DNA of 64,000 bases from Apoderus coryli (GCA_911728435.2 OU452213.1:6117834-6181833); one strand, 5' to 3'; counted from the stretch's first letter, positions 30,690-43,406 are shown. Made by a program: numbers and translations. Notes: generated by a model from the sequence alone, not told the origin.

Positions 30690-31030
30690 TCAAAATATCG
30701 ATATATCGGAATAAAAAATATCCATAGTCACATCGATAATTTACACTTCATTATAACGATATATTGATATATTATTACCTTAGAATTTCGAATATAAAGA
30801 GTATATCGCCGATAATTTCATTTAGCAGATATATCGATATATTCCATTCGATATACCACTGGGCTTTGCCAACGATAGTGCCAATGTATCGGATCACACA
30901 TCTGTATTTATTAACATTAGTGTACTTTCTAGTTATTGTTGTATTTATATTAAAAATATTACTATTTTATGGGATGAAAATGTACGATATCGATTGTTGA
31001 AATTTCAATAACAAACTCAATCGATAGTGA
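30690..31030. repeat. Cluster of TATCGATA-type palindromes
   Basis: ATCGAT or a one-base variant occurs at about 30700, 30734, 30759, 30826, 30990 and 31020, with several extended as ATATCGATATAT. The motif resembles the insect DRE element (TATCGATA), but no recognised gene lies close by. Confidence 0.5.
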
Positions 31031-32910
31031 CAAAACTTGCATAATAATTATTCGTGAATGCAAGCTTGCTAGATTTGGCAAAAAAAAGCCATAGTCAATA
31101 GACGCTAAATATTCTTAGTTAGCTCTTGGCTTCCAAATCATATCATTAATATCATTAATATCTACGTTATTTCATAATATATTCATATTTATAATATTTC
31201 CGACAAAATTTTTGTTTAGTGTTCGTAAGCAACCCGTTTTTCATATGGTGTACTTTATTCTGCCTAAGATGTAAAGTATGTAATGCGCAATTTCTAACGT
31301 CTATTTTTCCACGATTTTTAATGTAATGTTAAAATAAACATAGTTACGTGAGAAATTTCACGTTCCTTTTAAAAAAAATTTCAAGTGAGGGCGAGTGGTA
31401 GGTGAGATGCCACATCAGCCAATCTGATCTGAGAAATTTGTGAGGAATTTCTTGCGAACGTGGTATACACATGCAAAGCACATGCGGAGGTCAAGGATTA
31501 AAAGTAGCATAATATGGCTCGATACACAATACACATTGAGTTTGAATAAGTTATTTTTTTACTCAAAATAAAAAGCTTAATATGTGTGTTATAAACTTGG
31601 CAACACGTTAGGCTGTTGGTTGACAGATGACGTCGAAGCACTCTGCACAGTAGATCATGCAGGTGTCCCGGGCAGTTATTAACCTATTAACTGATATTTT
31701 ATTATTTTTGTGTTTACATTTTCGTCCCGTTTGGAAATAAGGATTTAAATAAATTAAAATTAAACAGGCATTTTACATTTTAGTCCCAGATAAGTAAGTA
31801 CTAGTTTTACTTATCTGGGGTTTAGTGTACCACCGGCAATGTTTAGTTAGTGTTTGTGTGTTCAAAATGCAAAAATATCGTTTAGAAGTTTGCAAAAACG
31901 AAGAAATTATCTACAATTTGGAGTATTCCAGATTGATTGTTATTGATCAAATATTATAAGACAGCGCCGCTACAACTGGCTATCATAAGGGTTATTCTTT
32001 CGTAGTGATTGATCTGAACAAGTGAATGTGATTAAACTGAATGTGATTATACTGAACTGAATATTTGGCGAAACCGAAAGATCATCTTTTTTGTGATTGT
32101 CTTTCACTTAACCTCGAAAACTTGTGAAAACAACCAAATCTGCTCTGAAAACTGGAAAATTATTTCTTCCACGATATTATTATCCATGTTTTAAACTTTT
32201 ACAATTTATTAGTTTGATTCGAAATCATATTCCAATTAAGTATTACCTCTCAATATTCAATACTTTTAGAGGTTAACTGTTAACTGAACGAACTAACCGG
32301 TACCTAGAGGTTGATCAGTAAGCGGCAAGGGGGGTAGGAATTTTAATCAGTTTAGTAGAAGTGACCGATGTCGAAAGAATACGCACAATCGTGAATGAAC
32401 TGACAATTTTCAGATTGTTCACTTAGTTCAGTACGAAAGAATAACCCTATAGTTTAATATTTCGTTACATTTAAAATAAATCGGCATCAGCGAATATTAA
32501 AAAAGTGTGCATTTAGTGTATCTACTTCTCGGAAATCTGTTGTGTTTTTAGTGTATTCAATAAGTATGCAAAAATATCGTTTTAGGAGTTTGTTGTTTGC
32601 AAAAACGAAGAAGTAGTGTACAATTCTGCAGTAGTAAAGATGGATTTATTTATCAGGTATTATAATAATTATTTCAAAAATGTTCATTTTCACCTCTCTA
32701 CAATTGGCAACGCCGCGTACTGCGGTTTGTAGGTTGGAAGCCATCGTGAAAAATAATTGTTATAGGCGCCGATTTACTAGGGAAAAACGTGGATTTGCCC
32801 CATTTTGTAAACATCGAATAAAAATTCCGAAACAAATTTTTTATGGGTTTTCATGCTTTCCTGAGCATGGTTTTTGTACTGAGTGATAGTTCACCCTGTA
32901 TAGTTTGTTA
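31030..32910. other. Unassigned, with a hairpin and a direct repeat
   Basis: 31785-31819 is a near-perfect hairpin (CCCAGATAAGTAA and its complement around a 9-base loop). The phrase atgcaaaaatatcgttt with tttgcaaaaacgaagaa occurs at 31867-31905 and 32573-32612, together with nearby agtgt blocks, so the segment is partly duplicated. A 68-codon plus frame at 32680-32886 ends just before a ttcaccctgtatag block. No gene recognised. Confidence 0.45.
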
Positions 32911-32914
32911 TGAT

Positions 32915-33078
32915 ATTTACATTTAAATGTTGTTCTGTGTTCTTTGTATGTATTACAGGTTTTATTTATCTTTTATTGAATTGTAATAATAGTAATGTAA
33001 TGTATTGTGTGTAATGACTACCCTATCCAATTACAAGGATGGCTTGAGGTGTAGATAAATAAATAAATAAATAAAATC
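32915..33078 (+). mobile_element. LINE 3' end (jockey-like), plus strand
   Basis: Non-coding stretch ending ccaattacaaggatggcttg...gtagataaataaataaataaataaaa. The ATTACAAG phrase plus a (TAAA)n tail matches the ends of the coding LINEs at 43725, 44706 and 39015. Severely 5'-truncated; no RT. Confidence 0.6.
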
Positions 33079-33079
33079 G

Positions 33080-34560
33080 AATTTTTTCAATGGATATCGA
33101 GAGCTTAATAAACTTGTCCCACCTCACCTTTTCTTTGTTTTCGGTAATTTTTAGCACTAGTAGTAGTAGTAGTATTTCCCCCGAAAATTATATACGTTTA
33201 GTCCCATCAAATCTACTTAAACTTAGATTAGTTGGTTGCCACATTCCATATACTGTGCAGATGCTTCACATTGATTTCCAAGTGGTTTGAAGCTGTCAAA
33301 TGCACGTTCTAGTAGGGTATATTCGGTATTGAAATAGATCACTACATCGGCACCGGGATAATTATTGTATTATATATGGACTCGATGAAGGGTCCTTATA
33401 TGAAAATCCCGGAGTAACACCTGTACACGTTGTGTTTAAATAATTAAACCTGGAAATATGAATTTAGCACCAAAAATGTGAATACATTTGTAGTACAAAT
33501 GTTGTAACCACATTTTTGCAAATAAAATTTAAATGTGTTATATTTTACGAGCTGGCCAAATTGTTGAAAAATACTTTAGTCGTGGTTTTTGTAAAATTAT
33601 TTTAGGATTGCGGCTTTATTACTATATGCGGTTTCACATGCAAAAATTACAACTAAATTTTATCACACTGTTACATATATATTTTTCCTGCTGGAATGAA
33701 AATTTGTTTTATAGTCGCATATTTGTCATATGTTGCTATTTTATTTTATTTTTTCTATACACGGAAAAATTTGTATTGGTTTTAAAGAATTTTTTAAATT
33801 TTTGATAAACATTAACACCAGGATTTTAAATGGGACACTCCCTAATCTAATTTTGTGTAATTTAGACAGAAATTAAGTTTATGTATTTGTTTTAACAAAT
33901 TGATGTCAATGGCTTGATTTCGTGTGCGGTTAGAAGTTAAGAGCTCAAATTACACAATTGTTGAGTTTTGCTTATTATTTTGTTAATATCATACTCAAAT
34001 AACACCATCTGATTTTGCTTGTCTATAACGATAAAGTAAAGGCAATAGACAAAACATTTTTTTTGTTTTATTTTCTATATTAAGTCACCGCCGCCGTACA
34101 CGTGTGGCAGAAAAGCTCTTTGTTTTGCAGCGCCAAAAGCAAGCAGTGTAGCTATTGGTTTCATTTTATTATGCTTATTTTTTTATTTTGAATATTCACT
34201 AAGACTTGAGCTTTTGCAAACAACGGATGTAAAAGCAGAAAAAGTTACATTAACAATTTTTCTTAGTCTTTTAGTCACATCACTTCAATTTAATCAATTT
34301 GTGTTTGTACCAATTAGAATTGTACAAACCTACCTATTGTGTGATTTGTAATTACATAACTAAAGAATTTGTTTTAACCACAGAAGTTAATTTAAACTGT
34401 TAAGTTGTTTAATAAACCCATATTAAAATCAATTTGGTATAATTTTATTGTTATGGTCCTTCGAGAGGTAAATCGGAATTTTTTACGGCGGATTGCCATT
34501 GGGAACTATCTTAATGTATAGTGTTGAAACTACATAACAATTACAATTACACTAAAAATC
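33080..34560. other. Unassigned AT-rich sequence
   Basis: A (TAG)n microsatellite is at about 33160-33176. Frames at 33090-33290 and 33533-33805 have no recognisable content. A GC-richer patch (ccgccgccgtacacgtgtgg) is at 34086. Confidence 0.45.
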
Positions 34561-34571
34561 AACACACTAAT

Positions 34572-35815
34572 ACTAATAATAATAATAATCTCTGTATTGT
34601 CTAACAGGTATTGCTACCCAATAACAAGACAAAATCTTACATAAACAAAAACAATTGCCTAGCATTAGCATACAAAAATATCCAACTTAGAACTAACTGA
34701 AAAATACAAAAAAGGAAATACACGCATCAAAACGAAAGAAAATTGGGAGGATTACAAGAACAATTAATAATAACAATAAATAATTAACACATGAACATAA
34801 TTCATCAAAACAAATCCAAATCAGTAGCCCGCAAACATGTCTCTAAACTTTTCTTAAAAGAATCAAGCGATACATTAAAAAAAATTTACGTTTTCATTAA
34901 TGACTAATCGGTTGCTGTATTTAGAAGCCCGAAATGGCGGTGCTTTAGATTCATAATTAGAACGAATCTGTGGCACCCAAAATAAACTAGCGCTTCTAGA
35001 GTGAACCCTAGGGACACGAAACCATAGCTGCTGAAGCAACCGAGGACAATCCAACACATTGTTGATCAACTTAAAAAGAAAGATCTGAGATGCGAAGATG
35101 CGTCTCTCGGCTAACGGCCGAAATCCGAACCTTGTCAGTAACAGGCCGTGTTCACACCCACGAGGAGGAAAATATCCATCAATTTTAAATGACACATATT
35201 TTAAAAACTTACGTTGGATACTCTTCAATCTCTGTATATGAACACGGTAGATGGGCGACCAAATGATTGTAGCGAATTCCAAAATAGACACAACAAAGGC
35301 GAAATAGAGACTTTTCAGGCAGTCCATGTTGTTGAATTATCTGGTCTGCATTAGCAGAAACTTGCTCAATGTGGTAGTTGAAAGATAAATCACCATCCAA
35401 GTATACAACAAGATCTTTGATTAAAGCGCAGCGTTCCAAATTTGAATTATCGATGGTGTAGTTTCGCAAAAACGGATCTTGACGTCTTGTAAATGTCACC
35501 GACTTACATTTGTTCAGATTTAGAGGAAGTCTCTTTAGATCACACCATTCTGAGAGTAGACACAGATCTGTTTGAAGCTGTGCGCAATCGTTCTCACAAA
35601 CAACAGTGCGATACAATTTCCGCATCCGCAAACAACAAATAATTGCTATTGAAACCAGAGCCAATATCGTTTACGAATATTGCAAAGAGAAGAGGAGCCA
35701 ACGTACTGCCCTGTGGAGTTTCACTTGAGGCCGTGAATGAACTTGAACTGAATACATTGTATTCAACAAATTGTTGCCTTGCTCCCAGATAGGGCTGAAA
35801 AAAGCTCTGTTTATA
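34572..35815 (-). mobile_element. Jockey-like LINE, 5'-truncated, minus strand
   Basis: The 3' end is at the left: an (ATT)n tail (34572-34588) followed, on the minus strand upstream, by the phrase family TTGTTATTGGGTAGCAA...GTTAGACAAT. RT coding occupies 34875-35810 in two frames. The 5' end is lost within the RT palm near 35815. Confidence 0.8.
34875..35810 (-). pseudogene. LINE reverse transcriptase relic with FADD changed to FADA
   Basis: Reading left from 35810: FVEYNVFSSSS, TPQGSTLAPLLFAIFVNDI, then LLFADAEIV. The second catalytic Asp is Ala. Next comes the frame 35209-35664 (LSEWCDLKRLPLNLNKCKSV, then DLVVYLDGDLSFNYHI). The frame then shifts to 34875-35327 (YFAFVVSILEFATIIWSPIY), the usual thumb/C-terminal region of jockey-type RTs. 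At least one frameshift plus the active-site change make it inactive. Confidence 0.85.
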
Positions 35816-35819
35816 AATA

Positions 35820-36180
35820 TTTTTCTTTCGTGTTTTAAATTTGTTTGATTAAAATTGGATTTCCCTCACTTTAAGTTAGATTTTAGTGTATTTTTATTAG
35901 AAAGAAGAAAGTCAATTTCATCCCCGGTTATATTGTGAAATATTTTTAAATAAATTACCATATTTCGGCAAGACGTACAAAGATACTGAATATATTTAGT
36001 CATGGCGTTTTCTCTCCCATCTTATATTTTCATTAAATATGTACCGACTATCAAATACACTTCGAAACGGTATTTTAATTTCCATTAAACAAACGAATCT
36101 AGTGTCGTTCCCGTAGCTAATACAGATTTAAACTGACCTTTGGAAAACTAATTAGTATTTTGTTAAAATGTTGATTTAAT
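35820..36180. other. Unassigned AT-rich sequence
   Basis: No feature seen. Confidence 0.5.
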
Positions 36181-36466
36181 TTAACAAAAATATATATTTG
36201 CAAAAAATTAAAAATAATTTGTAGACATACATCAACAACAAAACATATAAAACATAAGAATAATAATTAATACATACAGGTACATCGTCAAATAAATAAA
36301 CCAATTAAGATACTTAAAGAAAATTAATTAAATAAATATTCTACAGTTCAATATATATACAAAACACACAATACAAACTACTATCCAGTGTGTGAATCGC
36401 TCAAAAATTAATGCACAATAAAAAAGTCCCCTACTGTATAAAAAGCTTTTTCTAACAAATACGTTT

Positions 36467-36895
36467 TTAGAGCTTTACGGAATCGAGGAAGGGATGATAG
36501 CAATTTGATTTCCATTGGCAGATGGTTGTGCATTTTTTTGCATTGTATAGGATCGAGCTTTTGATTAATTCGGAGGATGGGGCTGGCAGATAAAGATCAT
36601 GTTCGGCGTTTCTAAGCAGATAGTTATGGAATGGTCTTTTAGACACATTTGACGGCGGATTAAGCAGACCGATTCCAATATGAATAAGGATTTGACGATG
36701 TGTTAGTATTTTAAATTTTCTGACGAAGTCCTGGCAATGGGCTCTATAGTGCAATCTCAGAGAGTATCGAATAGCTCTTTTTTGTAATCTAAAAATACGC
36801 CTTAATTGCGTTGCACAGCATGTACCCCAGAATGGGAGGGCGTATCGAAGATGGGATTCGAAGAGTGAAAAGTAGACTGTTATGGAAGTTGACAA
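36467..36895 (-). pseudogene. LINE reverse transcriptase C-terminal fragment
   Basis: 142 codons with YFSLFESHLRYALPFWGT and LRRIFRLQKRAIRYSL, the post-catalytic region shared by many insect jockey/R1-type RTs. Its wording (S-x-x-YA-x-x-FWG, RLQKRAIR) differs from the neighbouring LINEs, so it is a different family. Catalytic motifs are absent because of 5' truncation. The non-coding 36180-36466 is probably its 3' region. Confidence 0.8.
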
Positions 36896-36959
36896 GTTAA
36901 GTTAGTAAGTTAGTTAACCTATTTGATATTGTCCGATAACACTCAAGTGACACCAGGTA

Positions 36960-37625
36960 TGTGGCAGCTTTATGCTGTTTTATCTTCTTTGAAAGAATGT
37001 AAATCAACTAAAAACCAACAAAGGTGGAAAAAATAGAAAATCTACATTCAAAAACAAGATCAAACACGTCTAGAAATATAATAAGAGTCTTTAATAAGCC
37101 ATCAGAATCAGTTGTTTGACAAACAGACAAAAACATCGAAACCAAACTCCGATTTTGAAATGCTCGATACTAGGAAAAAAAAGAAACAACCCAAATGATG
37201 ATGATGATAGAATGATAAAAATACTACCATCTGATATGACAATGGCAATGTCAGCTAGTTCGTGCACCTTCAATTTGCGATCGTTCATAACCAATTTGTG
37301 AATTTTTTTGACGGTTTCTAGATTTGTCGGGCGTCCACTGCGCTCTACATCATTTGTGCTGGTACGAACACGTTTAAATTCAGCAATTCAATTCTCCACC
37401 ATTTGTCTCGATGGAGCGGAGTTCGGATAATGTTTATCAAGCCATTGTTTGGTTTCCACTGTAACTTTTTCATCAACAAGCAATGCATTATCAAAACTCG
37501 AAATTCACTTTGTTCTGTTTTTTTGAATAACAAAAGTTATATATATAAAAAACATATGGAAAAAACTCTAGTAAGGCCATCTATGTGTCATACTTGGTTT
37601 TTTTGAATGGACATGTGATCTGTAT
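36960..37625 (-). pseudogene. Mariner relic (minus), N-terminal part and 5' end
   Basis: The minus frame 37345-37533 begins KTEQSEFRVLIMHCLLMKK, the mariner N terminus. 37091-37294 continues with MNDRKLKVHELADI and ISDGSIF of the second helix-turn-helix. Between them RSGRP is recognisable. To the right is the family's 5' region (ggccatctatgtgtcatac, then tttttttgaatgg at 37600), ending near the TIR. The catalytic part is absent. Confidence 0.78.
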
Positions 37626-38918
37626 AATTTGTATACAATTAAAGAAGAACCAAAAAATAAATCATAATAGTAGAAGTAACATAATACTAGGGAATCACAA
37701 GATTTCTCGCTGAATCGGCAACAGAAACCTCAGAATCGTTCATTTTTATTCTAAAATAGTGTTTTTATTTATTATCGTTTGCTATTTCACCCTGTACATC
37801 ATACCATTTTAGATAATGTATCAGTTTTATTATCTAAAACGGGAGAATTGCAGGGAAATATGCTTTTCATCGCTGCTGCCAACACATCAAAATCGGTCAA
37901 TTATTATTTAAATTAGAGCGTTCCCAATTTGGGGCTAAAAATTGCATTATCCACATCTATTGATGAGAAGTTTAGTAATTGAGCAGGTCCAAAAAAAGAA
38001 ATCATATCCTCAGATCGCATGCTTTAGAAATAATTGTTATACTTGCACACATTACCCAGGTCAAATTTTTATTTCTAGAAAATTCCAAATGCATTTCGCA
38101 TTTGCCAATATTCCATTATCCCGGTAGTAGCTTCAAAAAAAAAAAAGCGTATATTTTTCAAGTTAAGCTGCCTGCTATTGTCGAATTTAACCCAATTCAA
38201 TTACGTATGCCAGTGAGGAAAAAAATATATAGGAAACGGCTAGAGTTATCGCGACCTAATTCGTAGAAAGCAAATTCAATGTAAGTCAGCTCAATACAGA
38301 GCGCGTCCCATGTGTTTAGAAGAAACCGGTGGCATTTATAAAAATTATAAAACCTAGTCTAAATCATTTATAAAATCTTAAAGTGAATATTGTTTATAGT
38401 TTAATTAGAACTAGAAACTTTATTATACCTACCTAAATTATTGACATTTCCTCCTCCAAACCACCCTGTATTGTTTTAACAAAATATTGAAAATTCAATA
38501 CTCACTTCGGAAGAATCGACTCGTAATAAATCAGACATAGTTTGGAACAGAGAAGAAACACATTTAATGGCTGAAGTATAGCTACTTACATTTATAAACC
38601 GAGTGAAATTTAATTTAAATAGTCGGGATTTCCTTTGAATATACATGCGGAGATATTAAAAGAAACATCTCAGTTTCCAATTTAGTTTTTTACTTTGCCG
38701 AGTTACCATGGCATCATCTTATTTCAAATTCCCAACGAAAATAAAATACTTAATAGAAATTTAAATAGATGCAACAAGAAATGGAAAGCTCAAATGTAGA
38801 CGTAGAAGTGGATTCTGGAGTTGGATGAACGGACGAAAAATTGCGTATTTGTCAGTTTTATCTTGTATAGTTAGGGTTTATTTTTGTTTGAATTGATCTT
38901 CGTCTATAAAATTATAAT
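37626..38918. other. Unassigned sequence
   Basis: Contains ccctgta blocks (37787, 38462) like others in the window but no recognisable coding. Frames at 37942 and 37979 are chance. Confidence 0.45.
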
Positions 38919-39014
38919 GTCACACCCGGTATATTGTAATAAAAATATTGTATCCGGTCGAACTAGCTATTTTACGCTGATTTAATAATTTATAAAAGTT
39001 CATCAAAGTTTATA

Positions 39015-40661
39015 ATAATAATAATAATAATCTTTATTGTCTAACAGGTTAATACCCAATTACAAGACAATGTAAAAATATATGTATAAAAATAAGTGTA
39101 ATGTTCACTAATTAGATTAAATTATAATCAACATGGAATTCTATAGCTATAACAATAATATAACAAAGATTAATGACGATAACAATTCATCATAAAAAGT
39201 AGCAAGGATCACAAATTTTTTCACTATTCATACATACAAAAATACAGTTTATAAGCCGAACGGATCATAAGGTAGGTCGAGGGCCTGTAGCGTTAAAGGC
39301 GCGGAGGCAGCTCAGAAGATTATTTTTAAAAGTCGCGAGTGAATCGCCAAAATAGTTGACCATCACATGCAGTTTGTCTTTATTACATTGGTGACAAGAT
39401 TGATACAGGGGAGCCTTGGTTTCATAATTTGTGCGCACATAAGGCAGTCTGAATAAATTATGATGTCGTGCGGAGTATTGAGGTAGATGAAAATTAATTT
39501 GCTCTAACAAAGACGAACAGTCGATCATACCATTCAATAATTTAAACAAAAATGTTTGGCCTGCCAAGATTCTGCGAACAGCAAGTGAGTCACTATGAAA
39601 TCGTGACAATAGGTATTGATGATCAACACCTCGAGCTGGAAAATGACCAACACTCTTAATCATCAAAAACTTTAAGAACTTTCGTTGCACGCACTCTATT
39701 CTATTTATGTGTATTTGATAGATAGGAGACCAGATAAGTGACGCATACTCCAGTTTGGATCGCACGAACGCGTAGTACAGATTGAGCAAACAATTAACAT
39801 CATGGAAATCCCCTCCTGTGCGCAGTACAAAACCCAAACTCTTTAGGGAGTTCTGGGTTATGTGTTGGATATGATGGTTAAATGACAAATCACTGTCAAT
39901 GAGAACCCCCAGATCCTTAACTATAACTTGCCTCTCCATAGTTATGTTCTTCAGTTTGTAATTGAAATGTATTGGACTGTGACGTTTCGATATAGTTAAC
40001 TGCTTGCATTTTTCAATGTTTAAGGATAGTCCATTCGTGATACACCATTGCTCAAGTTTGAGCAAATCACTTTGGAGGTTAAGACAGTCATCATAGTTAT
40101 CAACAATTCCATAGAGTTTCAGATCGTCGGCAAACAGTAAAGATGGGTTATGCATGTTATTTACAACATCATTTATATATATAGAAAAAATTAATGGGGC
40201 TAATATGCTACCCTGTGGTGCTCCACTAGTCGCAGCGAACTTGTGAGAATGGAAGCCGTTATATTCGACAAATTGATACCGGTCCGAGAAATACGAATCA
40301 AAAAACTTTATTAGGTCTAAATGAAACCCAATATCTGACATCTTCTGTTTAGTGATGGAATGACCGATCTTATCAAAAGCTTTTGATAGATCGGTATAAA
40401 TTACATCAACTTGGGAGCCAACGCCAACCGCTCTGTAGACATCCTGCATGAAACACATCAAGTTTGTAATAGTTGATCTATTCTGGAAAAAACCATGCTG
40501 TTGCGGTGCAATGCGATGTTTAACTTGGCTGAATATTTTTTCGAGGAGAATGGTTTCAAAAACTTTAGCGAAATTGGACGATAACGAAATAGGGCGATAG
40601 TTACTTATGCGGTCTGTTTGAAGGGACTTGTGAATTGGACAAACTCGGGCCGTCTTCCAGC
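39015..40661 (-). mobile_element. Jockey-like LINE, 5'-truncated, inserted in repeat X
   Basis: A tail of (TAA)n at 39012-39030 on the left, then a minus-strand RT. The flanking repeat is contiguous at 50344-50350 in copy 2, with ttata duplicated at 39010-39014 and 40662-40666. This is a target-primed insertion read directly from an empty site. Confidence 0.88.
39265..40661 (-). CDS. LINE reverse transcriptase, partial but catalytically complete
   Basis: 398 codons from the first ATG (40461), open upstream in frame to the truncation point (HKSLQTDRISNYRPISLSS region). Motifs, counted from that ATG: DLSKAFDKIGH near 25-35, SGAPQGSILAPLIFSIYIND near 80-98, LLFADDLKLYG near 107-117 with both catalytic Asp, then LEQWCITNGLSLN and IVKDLGVLIDSDLSF, and the C-terminal KLEYASLIWSPIYQIH. 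No stop or frameshift, so the insertion is fairly recent. The endonuclease domain and ORF1 are lost by 5' truncation. Closest in style to jockey/BS elements. Confidence 0.88.
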
Positions 40662-41085
40662 TTATACAAGTTCATGAGTTTAGCATTGGTATTGTACCTA
40701 ATAGACAAATTGCAAATTCAACAAACAACGGTACGACCGACGCTAAGAATAGACAATTTGATTGGTCTATATTCGTAAGAGTGGAAAATAGTAAAGTTAT
40801 AAATATTGTTGTAACAGGAAGTTACAGAGGATTTTGATTTCCACTTCTGTGTAATAAAGTTTGAAGAGAGTGGTTGGAGATTTGGCGGCTCGGACCATAA
40901 AGTCTCCCCGTGTTGGAGCACATATGTGTCCGAATGCTCCGCCAGGTTCTCTAACCACAAAACGCTCTTTTTTGGGGTCTTCTCTCCAAACTTCGGTGAA
41001 GTAAACTTGGGGTCCTAGAAGCACTAATACCCCCGTTGGGTAGTGTCTTAAGATTTATAGTTTATTTAGCGCGATAGACATAAGG

Positions 41086-41470
41086 GAGGCTCTACCCTTA
41101 TTTTCTAACTCTCAAATTGGGACTAGGTGAAGGCACCGTTCCTATTAAATCCACATTCTCATATCTTATTTTATTTGTGACAATAACATACATGATACTG
41201 CTTGATCTAATTTTCTTAAATTGGTGAGCATAGCTGTGCAAAAATTTGCATTTTTGATATTTACACCTCTCAAATGGCTTCTCATGATAGCTGCTGCGTA
41301 ATTGTGTCCACACCTATCACAGGGCTAAAGCGATTTCAACCAAACACATACACCAAAATTTAGCTCAATTGGTTAAAGCGTTTCGGCACTATCGTGGAAG
41401 AATACACACAGACAGACTTCCATCTGGAAATGGTCTTAATCGTCTCAAGAAATTTCAATAAACCTCTTTA
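41086..41470. repeat. Probable dispersed repeat with acacacagacagac motif
   Basis: The phrase ctcaattggttaaagcgttt, then cactatcgtggaagaatacacacagacagac (41353-41428), resembles a tail found in many insect dispersed repeats. No second copy is in this window and boundaries are unknown. Confidence 0.35.
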
Positions 41471-41479
41471 TCTCAATTT

Positions 41480-42775
41480 TTTTAGCGCGCTCACAATACC
41501 AACTTTCCCTGTGCGGGAAAGTAAAATATTTTGGTTATGAAGACCATTACGAAAACTTTCCATCCGAGCCACGCATTACACATAATATAATGTTGATTCC
41601 ATTAACAAAACAGAAACTTTCTACTCTTAACTTTGTAACTTTATTTCATCAGTTTATATAGTCGATTATATATTAAGCAGAGCACAGCCATGATAACGAA
41701 GTAAAAAATCATAATAAAACTGCTCTATATGTAGCAACTTTGGAGAGTTGAAGTTCTTCTTCCTCAGAAACGTCTGCGTTTAAAGTATGACTATGAAAAA
41801 CATCACAAACAGATGTACAACTGTTTCTTGAGAAATTTACGAGTTGATGTTTATTAAAATCTTGCACTACACTACATTATTGTATAAAACAGTCAGTAAG
41901 ACAGCAAGCTTGGGAATATTTACAAATGAAGAAAAAACTTACAAAACTTTATTAAATAAACTTCAGAACTTGTATAGTAGTATTGCCTAGTATTTTTGAT
42001 AAAGAATCTTTTTGCCAGTTGGAAAGTTGATGATGTAGTTTTACCCAAATTTAAATTAAAGGGGTAAAACAATAACAACTTTGAAGTTCCCGTAGTAACT
42101 TTTCAATTTTAAATCGTTTTTTATTTATTTTTATTTTGACTTATGTGAATTAATTTATTTTTATTACAATTTGTTATGAAACAATAAGAATAAATGGAAT
42201 TCATTTTGGTAGTAGTAAATAGACTTTCATTCCATTATTTGTTTGACGTCTCCATCACTTCGCAATCCATTCAAATGTCAGAATGTAGCTCTATCTGCGT
42301 ATAGAAACGAAAGAAGCAAAGAAAAATAGGTATTTGGCATTAAATTGGCTAAATAGACAAAACAGCATTTACAGAAAGCAGTATATCTAACTAGCTATCT
42401 GTAAAGTTATATCTATCCACCTCTTTGCTTTGCGTATTGAACAGAAAAGATTGTTATTTATTTATTTATACCCCAGCGGGCGAATGGAACAAAAACTTAA
42501 AGATACACAAAGCAATTTTCTTTCATTTGTAACGCTACATTGAAAACGAAATTTTTCTTTCGTGTTTTTTGTGACATGCTTTTTCTTTTTTCATTTTTTG
42601 TATAGAAATATTTCTTCGACGGCGAAAATGTTTGAAATATACCTACTCGTAGACGTTCTCCATTCCATATACAGGTTGTCCCAGAATATGTGGGCATTCT
42701 CTCGGATTGGGGTAGGTTGTGAAAAAATAAAGTTATAAGTTCATATAATGATAACTTTTGAACCGCCTCGTATAA
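41480..42775. other. Unassigned AT-rich sequence
   Basis: Contains a TTTA run (42453-42470), possibly a LINE tail, and a block acaggttgtcccagaatatg near 42672. The minus frame 42497-42697 is unsupported. Confidence 0.45.
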
Positions 42776-42779
42776 ATTA

Positions 42780-43406
42780 ATGCAATTTTCAACTTCTGAC
42801 TGTCTTCAAATGCAGAATGATCTGAATGTCCTGCTTGACTGGTGCATTCAAAACAGGCTTGCCCTTAATTTGGATAAGTGTTGTTCTGTAACTTTTACTC
42901 GTAAGGTAAATCCAATAAAATTTGTGTATAACATTGACTCTGTTCCGCTTAAAATATGCGATGAGGTTAAGGATCTGGGGGTGCTCTTTGACGCTAAACT
43001 TAGTTTTGTGGGGCATGTGATTGATGTGGTTTCGTCTTCCTATAAGAGTCTGGGTTTTGTTATGAGAAATACAAAGCATTTTGTGTCACCTATAACTCTT
43101 ATTTTACTGTATAATTCCTTCGTTAGATCGAAATTGGAATATGCGTTGCACTCGAATAGCTTAGAGAGGATTCAGCGAAGATTTGTGAAATATTTGTGGT
43201 TTAAGTGTGACGGAGTGTATCCAACCATGGGATTTCCCCATGATGAACTTCTGGGTCGTTTTAATTTTGTACCTCTTGATAAACGTAGAGAATATGCCTC
43301 ACTCCTGTTCATATTCAAGATCGTGAATGGTATCATTGACTCTCCGGACCTACTTTCGATGATACCTTTTCATGCTCCACATACGAGAAGGCGTAATTAT
43401 GGCTAG
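42780..43406 (+). pseudogene. LINE reverse transcriptase, distal fragment
   Basis: 208 codons: LLDWCIQNRLALNLDKC, VKDLGVLFDAKLSFVGHV, SFVRSKLEYA, then directly HSNSLERIQRRFVKYL. The IWSPxY segment between EYA and the helix is missing, a small in-frame deletion. The catalytic FADD region lies upstream and is absent. After GRRRNYG the frame stops, and the family C terminus continues out of frame (LCDSVSNDI-like, about 43480). Confidence 0.82.

Larger units (their letters stand above)
38919..41080. repeat. Dispersed LTR-like repeat X, copy 1, interrupted by a LINE
   Basis: 38919-39014 plus 40662-41080 match 50253-50609 almost throughout (tgtcacacccggtatattg start; ccgaatgctccgccaggttc; ccaaacttcggtgaagtaaac). 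Copy 1 also has about 130 bases (40780-40915) absent from copy 2. It starts TGTCACAC and ends ATAGACA, reminiscent of a solo LTR, but no target duplication is clear. Confidence 0.7.

Noticed and set aside
38919..39014. Separate short repeat unrelated to 40662-41080
   Set aside because: The copy at 50253 is continuous across both pieces, so they are one repeat split by the LINE.
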